Of a DNA stretch of 64,000 nucleotides, positions 18,317 to 27,871 are shown one piece after another. Within the stretch, counting starts at the first letter, position 1, and the number at the start of each line of letters is the position of its first letter. The DNA lies in contig CAYLGY010000002.1 in assembly GCA_964383325.1 (NCBI GenBank), positions 37,095 to 101,094 of the forward strand. Reading direction: 5' to 3'. Source of the stretch: CAYLGY01 sp964383325. GTDB lineage: Bacteria > Pseudomonadota > Alphaproteobacteria > Rhizobiales > Rhizobiaceae. The translations under genes and the position numbers were made by a program. Under the pieces are notes generated by a model. The model had not been told where the DNA came from. It searched no databases and saw only the letters and a list, made by a program, of their open reading frames with translations.

Positions 18317-19315
18317 TCAGGCGACGTCGAGGACGATCTTGCCGATGTGCGGGCCCTCCTCCATCCGCTCATGGGCGCGCCAGGCATCCTTCAGCGGAAA
18401 GATCATGTCCATGACCGGAGCGATGCGGCGCTCGGCCAGCAAGGGCCAGACCTGCTCCTCCAGCTCCCGGGCGATGCCGGCCTTGACCTCGATGGATTGC
18501 GAGCGCAGGGTCGACCCGGTGTGGACAAGCCGCTTCAGCATCAGCCGGGTGAAATTGACTTCCGCCTTCGCCCCGCCGAGAAAGCCGATCTGAACGATCC
18601 TGCCATCCGTTGCGGCGGCGGAATAATTGCGCTCGATATAGCTGCCGCCGACCATGTCGAGAATGACGTTCGCGCCGCGGCCGCCGGTCAGTTCCCGGGT
18701 GGCGGCGACGAAATCCTCTTCACGATAGTTGACGACGCGATCGGCGCCGAGCCTGGCGCAGGCCTCGCATTTCTCCGCCGTGCCGGCCGTCGCGACGACA
18801 CGGGCGCCGAATGCCTTGCCGAGCTGGATTGCCGTCGTGCCGATGCCGGACGAGCCGCCATGCACGAGAAGGGTATCTCCCTCCTGCAAGCCGCCGCGCT
18901 GGAACACATTGTGCCAGACCGTGAAGAAGGTCTCGGGCAGGCCGGCGCCCTCCGTGAAGGTGAACCCATGCGGCAGCGGCAGCACATTGCTGCCATGGAC
19001 CGAAACAAATTCGGCGTAACCGCCGCCATTCGTCAGGGCGACGACACGCTCGCCCATGCGCCAGCGCGGCGTCTCCGGACCGATGGCGACGATCTCGCCG
19101 GAGACTTCGAGGCCCGGAAGATCGGAGGCCCCGGGCGGCGGCGGATAGTCGCCCATGCGCTGGATCACGTCGGGGCGGTTCACGCCCGCGGCGCGCACCC
19201 GAACGAGGACTTCACCCGCACCGGGCTCCGGAACGGGTCGCAGCTCCGGCTTCAGGGCCCGCGGGCCTCCCGGACTTGAAATCGCGACTACGGTCATCCT
19301 GTCATTCTGGCTCAT
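18317..19315 (-). CDS. NAD(P)H:quinone oxidoreductase (zinc-independent MDR family)
   Basis: 332 aa. Medium-chain dehydrogenase/reductase of the quinone oxidoreductase (PIG3-like) group, reducing quinones with NADPH. Motifs are GVNRPDVIQRMGDYPPPPG near residue 45, the nucleotide-binding HGGSSGIGTTAIQLGKAFGA (about 145-165), and the C-terminal AHERMEEGPHIGKIVLDV. No zinc-ligand cysteines are present. The open frame runs to 19477, but ATG 19315 (MSQND) gives the normal length. It is divergent from the DUF1192 gene, a neighbour I recall in other rhizobia. Confidence 0.9.
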   Translation of the reverse strand: MSQNDRMTVVAISSPGGPRALKPELRPVPEPGAGEVLVRVRAAGVNRPDVIQRMGDYPPPPGASDLPGLEVSGEIVAIGPETPRWRMGERVVALTNGGGYAEFVSVHGSNVLPLPHGFTFTEGAGLPETFFTVWHNVFQRGGLQEGDTLLVHGGSSGIGTTAIQLGKAFGARVVATAGTAEKCEACARLGADRVVNYREEDFVAATRELTGGRGANVILDMVGGSYIERNYSAAATDGRIVQIGFLGGAKAEVNFTRLMLKRLVHTGSTLRSQSIEVKAGIARELEEQVWPLLAERRIAPVMDMIFPLKDAWRAHERMEEGPHIGKIVLDVA

Positions 19316-19492
19316 CGGTACTCCACGCTCACATGTCTGTTCCCCGGCAGGAAGGTCAGGCCGGCACTGTCGCCGGCGGGAGGCCGGGCATCTCCCTCGC
19401 GAATCATGGCCAAGGCGGGGGTTCGCCAGTTTGGCCCGCAGCGGCCCACAGTGTATGCTGCATCGCGCGTAAGGCAAACAGGAGTTGGCATC

Positions 19493-19681
19493 ATGCAGTC
19501 AGATGATGTTGGCAGGCGCCCGGAACCCGTGCACCAGCTTGGACAGGACCTCAGCCTGTTGTCGATCGACGAAATCGACAGCCGGATTTCTGCCCTTAGG
19601 GAGGAAATTGCGCGCCTGGAGGCGGAACGCCGGTCCAAGGGAAACAGCAGGTCCGCTGCCGAAGCGCTGTTCGGCCGCTGA
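19493..19681 (+). CDS. DUF1192 family protein
   Basis: 62 aa. The core LSLLSIDEIDSRISALREEI followed by ARLEAER and a short end is the DUF1192 signature, a small coiled-coil protein of unknown function in alphaproteobacteria. AGGAG precedes ATG 19493 by about nine bases. It is divergent from the quinone oxidoreductase gene, sharing a 177-bp promoter region. Confidence 0.87.
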   Translation: MQSDDVGRRPEPVHQLGQDLSLLSIDEIDSRISALREEIARLEAERRSKGNSRSAAEALFGR

Positions 19682-19738
19682 CCGACCTTCGCGCGCGACG
19701 GCCGCCCGCGGGGTGCAGAGCGGCGGTCGGCCGGATTG

Positions 19739-19915
19739 TCAATGTGTCCTGGGTTTCTCCAGTTGCCGGATCTCGTCCTTGATTCTCAATTTGCGACGCT
19801 TCAGTTCGCTGATGGCGAGCGGATCGACGGAGGGATGATTCAAGGCCTCGTCGATTTCGCGTTCAAGTTCGCCATGCTTCTTCTGAAGCTGCTCGATTCG
19901 GCTGACAAGCGACAT
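19739..19915 (-). CDS. DUF465 (YdcH-type) family protein
   Basis: 58 aa. The sequence MSLVSRIEQLQKKHGELERE and the block LKRRKLRIKDEIRQLEK are the DUF465 pattern, a short coiled coil. ATG 19915 has AAAGGAG eight bases upstream. A second DUF465 protein is encoded divergently at 20126. Function unknown. Confidence 0.88.
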   Translation of the reverse strand: MSLVSRIEQLQKKHGELEREIDEALNHPSVDPLAISELKRRKLRIKDEIRQLEKPRTH

Positions 19916-20125
19916 TATCGGCTCCTTTGCCATTCGTCGGAAATACCGCCCGCCCGGCCGCCCGTTCATGACGGTACGTCAACATTGTGCCATCAGATTT
20001 GTTTCATGTCGAATTGGCGGGCAGCAATTTCCGGTCTATATTGAGTCCGGACAGCCCGTGCAGCGATTGCAGGAACGCTCGTTGCGCGGGGGATGAATGT
20101 TGAGCGATGGAACCCAGGAAACGTC

Positions 20126-20329
20126 ATGTCTGAACAGGATCAGGCCGACATCCGACTCGAATTTGCCCGTCTCAAGCAGGAACATGCCGATCTCGATGCG
20201 GCGATCAATGCGATGATGAATACCGGCTGCGACTCGTTGCAGATCCAGCGGCTGAAGAAAAGGAAGCTTCAGCTCAAGGACAGGTTGCAGGCAGTTGAAG
20301 ACCGGATTATCCCGGACATCATCGCCTGA
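20126..20329 (+). CDS. DUF465 (YdcH-type) family protein
   Basis: 67 aa with the same architecture as the divergent neighbour: an N-terminal helix, LKQEHADLDAAINAMM, and the basic helix LKKRKLQLKDRLQAVED. The start at ATG 20126 is preferred over 20093 by comparison with the family. It lies 27 nt before purE and may be co-transcribed with purEK; small DUF465 genes before purE are familiar in rhizobia. Confidence 0.87.
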   Translation: MSEQDQADIRLEFARLKQEHADLDAAINAMMNTGCDSLQIQRLKKRKLQLKDRLQAVEDRIIPDIIA

Positions 20330-20356
20330 TTCCCGATTCCCGGAAGGATCCATCGC

Positions 20357-20854
20357 ATGGGACCGAGCACCGTCGATGTCGCCCTCATCATGGGCAGTCA
20401 ATCCGACTGGGCGACCATGCGACATGCCGCCGAAACGCTGGCGGCGCTGCATATCTCGCACGAATCGCGGATCGTCTCGGCCCATCGCACGCCTGAGCGG
20501 CTATATGAATTTGCCCGCGGGGCCCGCGGCGCCGGTTTCAAGGTCATCATTGCCGGCGCAGGCGGGGCGGCGCATCTTCCGGGCATGACTGCGGCGCTGA
20601 CCCCCCTGCCCGTATTCGGCGTTCCGGTCGAATCGAAAGCGCTGTCCGGGCAGGATTCGCTGCTGTCGATCGTCCAGATGCCCGCCGGAATCCCGGTCGG
20701 GACGCTCGCCATCGGCAGAGCCGGGGCGATCAATGCGGCGCTGCTCGCCGCCGCCGTGCTGGCGCTGACCGATTCCGGCATCGCCGCCCGCCTCGATGCC
20801 TATCGCGCCAGCCAGACTGAACAGGTCGGTCAGTTCCCGGATGCAGCGCAATGA
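20357..20854 (+). CDS. purE: 5-(carboxyamino)imidazole ribonucleotide mutase
   Basis: 165 aa. Class I PurE converts N5-CAIR to CAIR in purine biosynthesis. Motifs are [11 protein letters not shown] near the N-terminus, [13 protein letters not shown], and [12 protein letters not shown] with the conserved glycines. GGAAGGAT lies upstream of ATG 20357. It overlaps purK by four bases, as expected because PurK supplies its substrate. Confidence 0.96.
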   Translation: MGPSTVDVALIMGSQSDWATMRHAAETLAALHISHESRIVSAHRTPERLYEFARGARGAGFKVIIAGAGGAAHLPGMTAALTPLPVFGVPVESKALSGQDSLLSIVQMPAGIPVGTLAIGRAGAINAALLAAAVLALTDSGIAARLDAYRASQTEQVGQFPDAAQ

Positions 20855-21939
20855 CGGGGCCTCTGCCAGCCAATGCCACCATCGGCATACTCGGTGGCGG
20901 CCAGCTCGGGCGCATGCTGGCGATGGCGGCAGCCCGGCTGTCCTACCGGACGATCATCCTGGAACCCGACGCACAATGCCCGGCGGCGCAGCTTGCCAAT
21001 CGCCATATCGTCGCGCCCTATGAGGACGGGGCCGCGCTGGCGGACCTTGCCAATGCCTGCGATGCAGTCACCTTCGAATTCGAGAACGTTCCCCTGACGG
21101 CACTGCAGCAGCTTGTGGACAGAGTCCCCGTGATGCCGGGCTCCAGGGCGCTTGAAACGGCGCAGGACCGGCTGGTTGAAAAGCAGCACCTCAACCGGAT
21201 CGGGGTGCCGACCGCACGCTTTCGTCAGATTGACGGAGATGAGGACCTAGCCGCGGCGCTGGCGGAATTTTCGGGGAGCGGCGTCCTCAAGACCCGCCGC
21301 CTCGGCTATGACGGCAAGGGGCAGCGGCGGTTCGAGAATGCCGGCGGCAAGGAAGCGGCCGGCGCCCATGCCGATATGGGATCGGTGCCGTTGATCCTGG
21401 AAGAGTTCGTCCGCTTTGAATGCGAGTTCTCGGTCGTGGCGGCACGCAGTCGCGATGGAACGATGAAGACCTATGAACCGTCGCGAAACCTGCACCGCAA
21501 TGGCATTCTGGCGGTTTCATCCGTGCCGGCAGGCCTGCCGCAGCCGGCAGCGATGGAAGCGCGGGAGATGGTCTGTCGCCTTGCCGGTTCGCTGGAATAT
21601 GTCGGCGTGCTCGCCGTGGAGTTCTTCCTGCTTCCCGACGGGCGCATTCTGGCCAATGAGTTCGCGCCCCGGGTGCATAATTCGGGCCACTGGACGGAGG
21701 CCGCCTGCGGGGTTTCACAGTTCGAACAGCATATCCGCGCGGTTGCGGGCCTGCCGCTTGCCGAGCCAAATCTCCACTTTCCCTGCGAGATGCACAATCT
21801 GATCGGCGAGGAGGTGCTGCAGGCGCCCGATATTGCGGCCATGCCGGATACCGTCCTGCATCTGTACGGCAAGCGCGAGATCCGGCCGGGTCGCAAGATG
21901 GGTCATTACACGCGCCGGACAGCGCCGGAGCAGGCCTGA
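20851..21939 (+). CDS. purK: 5-(carboxyamino)imidazole ribonucleotide synthase
   Basis: 362 aa. ATP-grasp enzyme that carboxylates AIR with bicarbonate and ATP. It starts with [17 protein letters not shown], has the ATP-grasp block [14 protein letters not shown], and the late motif [13 protein letters not shown]. The overlap with purE is ATGA. It ends eight bases from the convergent M48 gene. Confidence 0.96.
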   Translation: MTGPLPANATIGILGGGQLGRMLAMAAARLSYRTIILEPDAQCPAAQLANRHIVAPYEDGAALADLANACDAVTFEFENVPLTALQQLVDRVPVMPGSRALETAQDRLVEKQHLNRIGVPTARFRQIDGDEDLAAALAEFSGSGVLKTRRLGYDGKGQRRFENAGGKEAAGAHADMGSVPLILEEFVRFECEFSVVAARSRDGTMKTYEPSRNLHRNGILAVSSVPAGLPQPAAMEAREMVCRLAGSLEYVGVLAVEFFLLPDGRILANEFAPRVHNSGHWTEAACGVSQFEQHIRAVAGLPLAEPNLHFPCEMHNLIGEEVLQAPDIAAMPDTVLHLYGKREIRPGRKMGHYTRRTAPEQA

Positions 21940-21946
21940 AATCTTA

Positions 21947-23464
21947 CTACTCCGTGACGATCTTTACCTTGTCTCCGGCCGATAGCGTCGCGCTGGCCGG
22001 CAAGGCATTGAGCAGCCGGAACAAGGCCAGCTTGCGTTCGGTGCCCTGCATCCTGGCGGCAAGGCTGCCGACCGTATCTCCGGGGCGTACTTCGACGATC
22101 CGGATGCGCAAGGGCTTGACGTCACGCCGCTCGGCCTCGGTCAGCCGCCGGAAGCTTGAGGTGACGCCGCCGGCGATCGCCTGCAGCTGGTCATTGCTGA
22201 GCGGCGCCGCGGTCAGGAGGCGGAAGATCCGGTTGCCGGAGCGGATGACGGTGACGTCGAATCGCCAACCATCGGCGCGCGCCTCGCCTCGGGCTGCCTC
22301 CATTCCGTTGATGCGAAGGGACTGGACCGTACCGTCATCGAGCCCGACGACCCAACCGCTGCGCAGATATTCGGCGGGCGATTCCGGTCCCGAAACGGTT
22401 ACGGCATCGAAGCGGACTGCGACATCTCCCGGTCCCGCCGCCGTGACGGCAGTCGACGAATTGTCGATCAGATAGCCGGAGGGCACGTCGAAGCGCACGC
22501 CAAGCTGCGGATGCAGAAAAGTCGACCCGCGAACGATGCCCTCGCTCGGCGGATCGCCATAGAGCATTCCATCGATCCCGGCGAGAAACGCATCCCGGTC
22601 ACGCTTGCCGCCAGCGGCGGAGACATAGGTGCGCGCGTGCCCTTCCGCCAGTTCGATCCGGCGCGGCGCCGCCGGGTGCGAGGCGAGGAAATCAAGGGCG
22701 CTCGGCGTGTTGTTCGAACCGACGCTGCGGAAATCCGAATAGGCCGCCATGGATTTGAGGAAACGCGAAGCGGCGTAAGGATCGAAGCCGGCATTGGCCA
22801 GCTCGCGGATTCCGATCGCGTCCGCCTCCAGCTCCTGCTGGCGGGAAAACTGCGCCAGTCGCAGCTTGCCGCGCACCAGCTCGCTCCGCACAGCCGAATC
22901 ATTGCCGAGAACTTCCGCCACGACCTTCGTCGCCAGTTCCTCCTCGGCCTCCTTGCGCTGACGCTCGATGCCGTGATTGGCGGTCACATGCCCCATTTCA
23001 TGGGCGATGACCGCCGCAAGCTCGGCCGAATCATTAGCCAGCGCCAGTAGCCCGCGCGTCACGTACAGATAGCCGCCCGGCAGGGCGAAGGCATTGATGT
23101 TCGCCGAATCGAGGATGGTGATGCGGTAGCTGTGCTCCTTGTTCGGATAGCCGAGCGACAGATCGCCCACCACCCGCGCAACCATGCGTTCCAGTTTCGG
23201 ATCCGAATATTCGCCGCCATAGGTCGCGAGAATGCGCGGGTGCTGCTGCGCGGCGATGGCCACCATCCGGTCATTGCGCGCCACGCGGTCGACCGTGACC
23301 GGATTGCGCGAAGGCTGGAACGCCTGTTCGTCGATGACGGGCGTGGCCATCTGGCAGGCGGGCAGCACGAGGACAAGCGCGACCGTCGCGGCAAGCCGGC
23401 GGAGTCTCCGCCCTGCCCCGCTGCCTTCTCCCGGCCGCAGCCCTGTGATGGTTGTGTTCGACAT
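21947..23464 (-). CDS. M48-family metalloprotease lipoprotein
   Basis: 505 aa. The N-terminus is basic, then hydrophobic, ending in a lipobox LVLPAC with Cys37 as lipidation site. The zinc site is HEMGH (about residue 155) with a downstream Glu region (QEL EADA). The last 70 residues contain a LysM-like segment (VRPGDTVGSLAARMQG). This matches BepA/YfgC-like proteases that act in outer-membrane quality control. ATG 23464 was chosen because it gives a compact lipoprotein signal. Convergent with purK. Confidence 0.88.
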   Translation of the reverse strand: MSNTTITGLRPGEGSGAGRRLRRLAATVALVLVLPACQMATPVIDEQAFQPSRNPVTVDRVARNDRMVAIAAQQHPRILATYGGEYSDPKLERMVARVVGDLSLGYPNKEHSYRITILDSANINAFALPGGYLYVTRGLLALANDSAELAAVIAHEMGHVTANHGIERQRKEAEEELATKVVAEVLGNDSAVRSELVRGKLRLAQFSRQQELEADAIGIRELANAGFDPYAASRFLKSMAAYSDFRSVGSNNTPSALDFLASHPAAPRRIELAEGHARTYVSAAGGKRDRDAFLAGIDGMLYGDPPSEGIVRGSTFLHPQLGVRFDVPSGYLIDNSSTAVTAAGPGDVAVRFDAVTVSGPESPAEYLRSGWVVGLDDGTVQSLRINGMEAARGEARADGWRFDVTVIRSGNRIFRLLTAAPLSNDQLQAIAGGVTSSFRRLTEAERRDVKPLRIRIVEVRPGDTVGSLAARMQGTERKLALFRLLNALPASATLSAGDKVKIVTE

Positions 23465-23600
23465 TCCGGAATGCTTCAAAATCAGAGGTGCGCCTTCCTG
23501 ATACCACGCCAATGGCTTAATTTGGGTATAAATTTGTCAGGCGACAATATTGCGCTCCGGTTTTCTTGCCTCCACCATGCCGGGAAGCGTGACGGGCAGC

Positions 23601-24281
23601 TCATTCCAGCGCAAGCAGCTCCCGCGGCCGTCCGCGCCTCGCAATCCGTCGTCCCTCGAGCACGAACAATTCATCGGCAAGGCTGGCCGCATCTTCCGGA
23701 TGGTGGCTGACAAGCAGAATTGTCATGTTCCGCCGCGCATGCAGCTCGCGCAGGAGTTCCACCATGTCGCGCCGCAAGGTTGTGTCCAGCGAGGCAAAAG
23801 GCTCGTCCAGCAGGAGAACCGGCCGATCACGCACCAGCGCGCGCGCCAGTGCGACGCGCTGGCGTTCCCCGCCGGACAGCGCATTCGGCAGGCGCCGTTC
23901 CTTGCCCGACAGTCCCGTGGCCTCCAGGGCTTCGCCGATCCGGGCCCGGTCAGCCAGACCGAGGCGCAGCGAGGGCGACAGGCCGAGGCCGATATTGGCC
24001 GCGACATCGAGATGGCCGAAGAGATTGTTCTCCTGGAATACCATGGTGACCGGCCGGTCGCGCGGCGCCAGCGCCGTCACATCCATGTCGCCGATGCGGA
24101 TCGTGCCGGATGCGGGCACCTCGAAGCCGGCGGCCAGATGCAACAGGGTCGATTTGCCGGACCCGCTCGCCCCCATCAGCGCGACAATCCTGCCGGCGGC
24201 AATTTCGAAGTCGAACGCGAATTCCTCCCCTCCCGGATAGGAAAAGCGGACGTCGTCGAACCGGAGCGAGGCGCCGCTCAC
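23601..24281 (-). CDS. thiQ: Thiamine ABC transporter ATP-binding protein
   Basis: 226 aa starting at GTG 24281, which overlaps the thiP stop. Walker A is GASGSGKSTLL, the Q-loop FQENNLFGHLDV, the signature LSGGERQRVALARAL and Walker B VLLLDEPFASLD. The short length is typical of ThiQ. It energises uptake of thiamine or its phosphates with ThiB and ThiP, and is the last gene of the riboswitch-controlled operon. Confidence 0.93.
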   Translation of the reverse strand: MSGASLRFDDVRFSYPGGEEFAFDFEIAAGRIVALMGASGSGKSTLLHLAAGFEVPASGTIRIGDMDVTALAPRDRPVTMVFQENNLFGHLDVAANIGLGLSPSLRLGLADRARIGEALEATGLSGKERRLPNALSGGERQRVALARALVRDRPVLLLDEPFASLDTTLRRDMVELLRELHARRNMTILLVSHHPEDAASLADELFVLEGRRIARRGRPRELLALE

Positions 24282-25894
24282 GAGCGTTCCTCTCCACGGG
24301 CGGCAATCCACATCAGTCCCAGCGCCAGCAATGCAAGGATGAGGGCAAGCCCGGCCGCATCGTCGGTCCGGTAGCTGCCAAGGCGCATCAGGAGGAGATA
24401 GGGCAAGGTCTGCACGAGGTCGCTGCCGAACAGCGCAATGACGCCGAGATCGCCGAGCGAAAGCGCCATGGCGAATGCGAAGCCCGTCATCAGCGGTCGG
24501 CGCAGCACCGGCCATTCGATGAGGCGCAGCCGGGCGAAGCCGGAAATGCCGAGAGATTCGGCAAGCTTTCCATGCTGGTCCAGCGAACGGTCATGGGCCG
24601 GACGGATGGCGCGGACGACGAAGGGCATGGCCATCGCCGCATTGACAATCACGACCATTGCCGGGGCCATGACGAATACATTGCCGAAATGGCGCAACAG
24701 GACGAACCAGCCCGCACCGATCACGATAGGCGGTACGGCCAGCACCAGCAGCGGCGCGATCTCCATTGCCCGCTCGACCATGCCGGGACGCAAGGTCCGG
24801 CGCGCCAGTTCCAGCCGCTTTCGCGCCGAAACGAGTCCGAGCGACAGGCTGACCGAGAGCAAGGCGGCGGCAAGAGCGAGAATGAGGCTGGTGAGGATGG
24901 CGCGGTGCACCGCCGCTTCGCCCGCCAGCCGGACCAGATCGGCGGAAAGTCCGGACTCCATGACAGCCAGCATCGGCCCGAGGACGAAGATGGCGGCTGC
25001 CCCGATCCAGGCGGCATTGACGAGCCTTTCGGCCATTGCGGGACGCGAGAAGCGGCGCCGCGTCAGATTGAGTTCGCGCGCAGCGGTGAAGTGCCCGCCG
25101 AGGCGCCCCATCACCACGAGCAGAGCAAGGGTGAGGCCAAGTTGCACAAGCGTGAGGATCACCGCCCTCGCCGGATCGAAATCGAAGCGTAGCGCCTGGT
25201 AGATTGCCACTTCGAGCGTCGCCGCTCCTGGCCCGCCGCCGAGCGTCAGCACGATGGTGAAGGATGTGACGCAGAGCATCAGCACCAGCCCGGCAATGCC
25301 CGGCAGGGTCGCGCGCAGGACCGGCCATTCGATCAGTCGCCATTGCGCCGAGGGGCCCATGCCGAGCTGTTCCGCCAGCCGCCACTGGTCGTTCGGAATC
25401 GTCTCGAGCGCCTCCAGGAACAGCCGTGTCGCCAGCGGCAGGTTGAAGAAGACATGCGCCACGAGAATGCCGGACAGACCGTAGATGCCGCCCCAGCTAC
25501 CGCCGGAAAGAAAGGCGAGCGCGGGCGCCAGCAGCCCTGCCCGGCCATAGAGCGCAAGCACGCCCAGCGCCGCGACCAGCGCCGGCAAGGCGAGCGGAAC
25601 GCCGAAGAGCCGCAGCAGCCATTCCCGCCCCGGAAAATCCGGATGGCGCGAAATGGCGCGGGCGACGGCCAGCGCCGGCAGGACCGAAAGCAGGGTCGAG
25701 AGCACTGCCTGCAGCAGCGTGAACCGCGCCACGCGCCAGAGATAGGGATCGAGATAGCCGGCGAGCGAGCGCCAGTCCCCGGCCGCCTGCAACAGGAGAC
25801 CGAGAAAGGCGCCGCCCGCCAACGCGCCGAGCCCCGCAAGGGCCAGCGCTCCGGCCAGAGGCGCAGGCCGGCCTCGCCTTGCCGGGTGCCTCAT
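24278..25894 (-). CDS. thiP: Thiamine ABC transporter permease (two fused halves)
   Basis: 538 aa with about 12 membrane segments and two binding-protein-dependent permease modules in tandem, as in ThiP. Each half contains an EAA-type loop ([20 protein letters not shown] and [20 protein letters not shown], visibly repeats of one another). ATG 25894 overlaps the thiB stop (ATGA) and its own stop overlaps the thiQ GTG, so all three genes are coupled. Confidence 0.93.
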   Translation of the reverse strand: MRHPARRGRPAPLAGALALAGLGALAGGAFLGLLLQAAGDWRSLAGYLDPYLWRVARFTLLQAVLSTLLSVLPALAVARAISRHPDFPGREWLLRLFGVPLALPALVAALGVLALYGRAGLLAPALAFLSGGSWGGIYGLSGILVAHVFFNLPLATRLFLEALETIPNDQWRLAEQLGMGPSAQWRLIEWPVLRATLPGIAGLVLMLCVTSFTIVLTLGGGPGAATLEVAIYQALRFDFDPARAVILTLVQLGLTLALLVVMGRLGGHFTAARELNLTRRRFSRPAMAERLVNAAWIGAAAIFVLGPMLAVMESGLSADLVRLAGEAAVHRAILTSLILALAAALLSVSLSLGLVSARKRLELARRTLRPGMVERAMEIAPLLVLAVPPIVIGAGWFVLLRHFGNVFVMAPAMVVIVNAAMAMPFVVRAIRPAHDRSLDQHGKLAESLGISGFARLRLIEWPVLRRPLMTGFAFAMALSLGDLGVIALFGSDLVQTLPYLLLMRLGSYRTDDAAGLALILALLALGLMWIAARGEERS

Positions 25895-26886
25895 CTGGCC
25901 ATGACCGACAGCCATTCCTGGATCCAGTCCTGGCGCCTCGCCGCTACTTCATCGGCATCGAGAGCAAGGCTCCGCTCCGGCTGGACGAGCTGGGCGAAGA
26001 CCGGATGGAGGGGACCCGAAGTCCGGCCCGCCGGCAGCATCCAGTTGGTCTGCGGAATGACATCCTGGAAGCCCGGCCCGGTCATGAAGGCCAGAAAGCG
26101 CGCGGCGAGCGGGTTCTGCGCCCCCTTGCGCGTCTGTCCTGCGATCTCGACCTGGAGATAGTGGCCTTCGGAGAATTCCACCGCCCGATAGCGATCCGAG
26201 CCTTCCTCGATCAGATGGTAGGCGGGCGATGTGGTGTAGGAGACCACCATTTCCGCCTCGCCGCTGGTGAAGAGGCCATAGGCCTCGCTCCAGCCCGGGG
26301 TGACGGTCAGGATCTTGTCGCTGAGCTGTTGCCAGGCCGCGGCGGCATCCTCGCCATGAACTGCCTTCATCCACAGCAGGAAGCCCAGGCCGGGCGTCGA
26401 AGTGCGCGGATCCTGGATGACCAGCTTTGCATCCGGAGGCATCGCGATCAGTTCCGCAAGGCTCCGCGGCGGCTCGGGCAATTTCTCGCTGTCGTAGATG
26501 ATGGCGAAATGCCCGTAGTCGAACGGCACGAAGACCTCGTCATCCCATCCGCCCGGCACGTCCACATCGGCAAGATCGATGCCGTGGGGCGCGAAGAGGC
26601 CCGTCGCTTTCGCTTCCGCCATCAGATTGGTGTCGAGCCCCAGCATCACGTCGGCCTGTGTCCCCTCGCCCTCCAGCCGCAGCCGGTTCAGCATGGCGAC
26701 GCCGTCCGCGACGGCAATGAATTCGAGATCGCAGCCGCATTCGGCCTCGAAGGCCTTCTCGATGGCCGGCCCCGGCCCCCATTCAGCGGTAAAGCTGTCA
26801 TAGGTATAGACGGTCAGCGTCTCCGCCATGGCCGCCGAGGACAGGAAAACCGCGCCGAGCGCGGCGCTCAATCGCTTCAGATGCAT
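25891..26886 (-). CDS. thiB: Thiamine-binding periplasmic protein
   Basis: 331 aa. The signal peptide [21 protein letters not shown] is followed by [19 protein letters not shown], the characteristic ThiB start. Later blocks are [28 protein letters not shown] and [15 protein letters not shown], all typical of thiamine receptors. ATG 26886 gives the signal peptide; longer frames run into the leader. About 135 nt upstream of the start is a TPP riboswitch. Confidence 0.94.
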   Translation of the reverse strand: MHLKRLSAALGAVFLSSAAMAETLTVYTYDSFTAEWGPGPAIEKAFEAECGCDLEFIAVADGVAMLNRLRLEGEGTQADVMLGLDTNLMAEAKATGLFAPHGIDLADVDVPGGWDDEVFVPFDYGHFAIIYDSEKLPEPPRSLAELIAMPPDAKLVIQDPRTSTPGLGFLLWMKAVHGEDAAAAWQQLSDKILTVTPGWSEAYGLFTSGEAEMVVSYTTSPAYHLIEEGSDRYRAVEFSEGHYLQVEIAGQTRKGAQNPLAARFLAFMTGPGFQDVIPQTNWMLPAGRTSGPLHPVFAQLVQPERSLALDADEVAARRQDWIQEWLSVMAR

Positions 26887-27021
26887 GAAATCGCTCCATT
26901 GAATGGATGCCGACCGGCGGCGCTTCGGCCGCCGGGCCGGGATTCGGGCCAGAACAATCGGATCGCGCATCCGCAATCCGGATGAGTGGAAAGATCAAGG
27001 CAGCCATTCTGGTGAAGTGCT

Positions 27022-27118
27022 CTAATCCCTCCGCCGGTACGAGCCGGATCAGGTTCATCGGGTTGGCCGGCTCAACTCGTCCGCGCCTCTCAGCCGGCTT
27101 GCACCGGCACCCCGTTAG
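27022..27118 (-). promoter_or_regulatory. TPP riboswitch (THI element) of thiBPQ
   Basis: Read on the minus strand, the region shows the conserved THI-box parts in order: ACGGGGTGC, GGCTGAGAGG, ACCCGATGAACCTGATCC, and CGGCGGAGGGA, with paired GCCGG/CCGGC and CCGGCTCGTACCGG helices. TPP binding is expected to repress thiBPQ. It lies in the leader of thiB and points away from thiN, so thiN is not controlled by it. Confidence 0.95.
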
Positions 27119-27163
27119 ACAGGCCAAGCTCTACTCCCTTTTTCCTTCGGGTTCAAGGGAGCC

Positions 27164-27177
27164 GCAAACCGGTTTGC
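27164..27177. promoter_or_regulatory. 14-bp perfect palindrome between thiB leader and thiN
   Basis: GCAAACCGGTTTGC is self-complementary and lies in the divergent promoter region, 30 bp before thiN. It could be a regulator site or chance; no matching factor is recognised. Confidence 0.3.
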
Positions 27178-27207
27178 GCAGCGCGCCCGGCATGGTAGAG
27201 CGGCAGC

Positions 27208-27840
27208 ATGAACGCATTCGCCATCCTGCTTGACGGAGATCTTGCCGTCTCCGGAAGACTGCGCCGCCAGATGGCCGGCCGGCGCGTCATCGCGGCGGAC
27301 GGGGGCATCCGCCATGCCGCAACCCTTGCCGTCGAGCCGGAACTCTGGCTGGGCGATTTCGATTCGCTTCCGGATCCGGCCGGGACACCCTGGCAGGATG
27401 TGCCGCGCATTGCATTTCCGGAAGAGAAGGACCGCACGGATGGCGAGCTGGCCGCCGAGGCAGCGCGAGAGCGCGGCGCAACTGACCTGCTGCTTGCCGG
27501 CGCATTCGGAGGTCCGCGCGCCGACCATGCCATGCTGCATATGGTACATGCGTTGCGCCTGGCCGCCGATGGCATCCGCGTCACGCTCACCGACGGTCGC
27601 CAGGAGGGCTACCCCCTGCTCCCGGGCCAGCATGGCTTCGAGCTGCCCGAGGGCACGCTGTTCAGCCTGATCGGCCTTTCCGGGCTGGAAGGGCTTACCG
27701 TCTCCGGCGCGCAATGGCCGCTTCGCGACCGCGCAGTGCCATTCGGCTCCTCTCTTACCCTGTCGAACCGGGTCGATGGCCGGCTGCAGATCGGCCTGGA
27801 GGCCGGCAAGGCGCTGCTGATTGCGACACCGGGGGCTTGA
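27208..27840 (+). CDS. thiN: Thiamine pyrophosphokinase
   Basis: 210 aa. Transfers pyrophosphate from ATP to thiamine, giving TPP. Motifs are IAADGGIRHA, LWLGDFDSLPD and EKDRTDGELAAEAA, followed by GAFGGPRADHAML, all characteristic of the TPK family. It is divergent from thiBPQ, so import and activation of thiamine are encoded side by side. The stop is 31 nt before the ABC-F gene. Confidence 0.93.
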   Translation: MNAFAILLDGDLAVSGRLRRQMAGRRVIAADGGIRHAATLAVEPELWLGDFDSLPDPAGTPWQDVPRIAFPEEKDRTDGELAAEAARERGATDLLLAGAFGGPRADHAMLHMVHALRLAADGIRVTLTDGRQEGYPLLPGQHGFELPEGTLFSLIGLSGLEGLTVSGAQWPLRDRAVPFGSSLTLSNRVDGRLQIGLEAGKALLIATPGA

Positions 27841-27871
27841 CCTGGCAGGCAGAAGAACCCAAACCGCGGCC

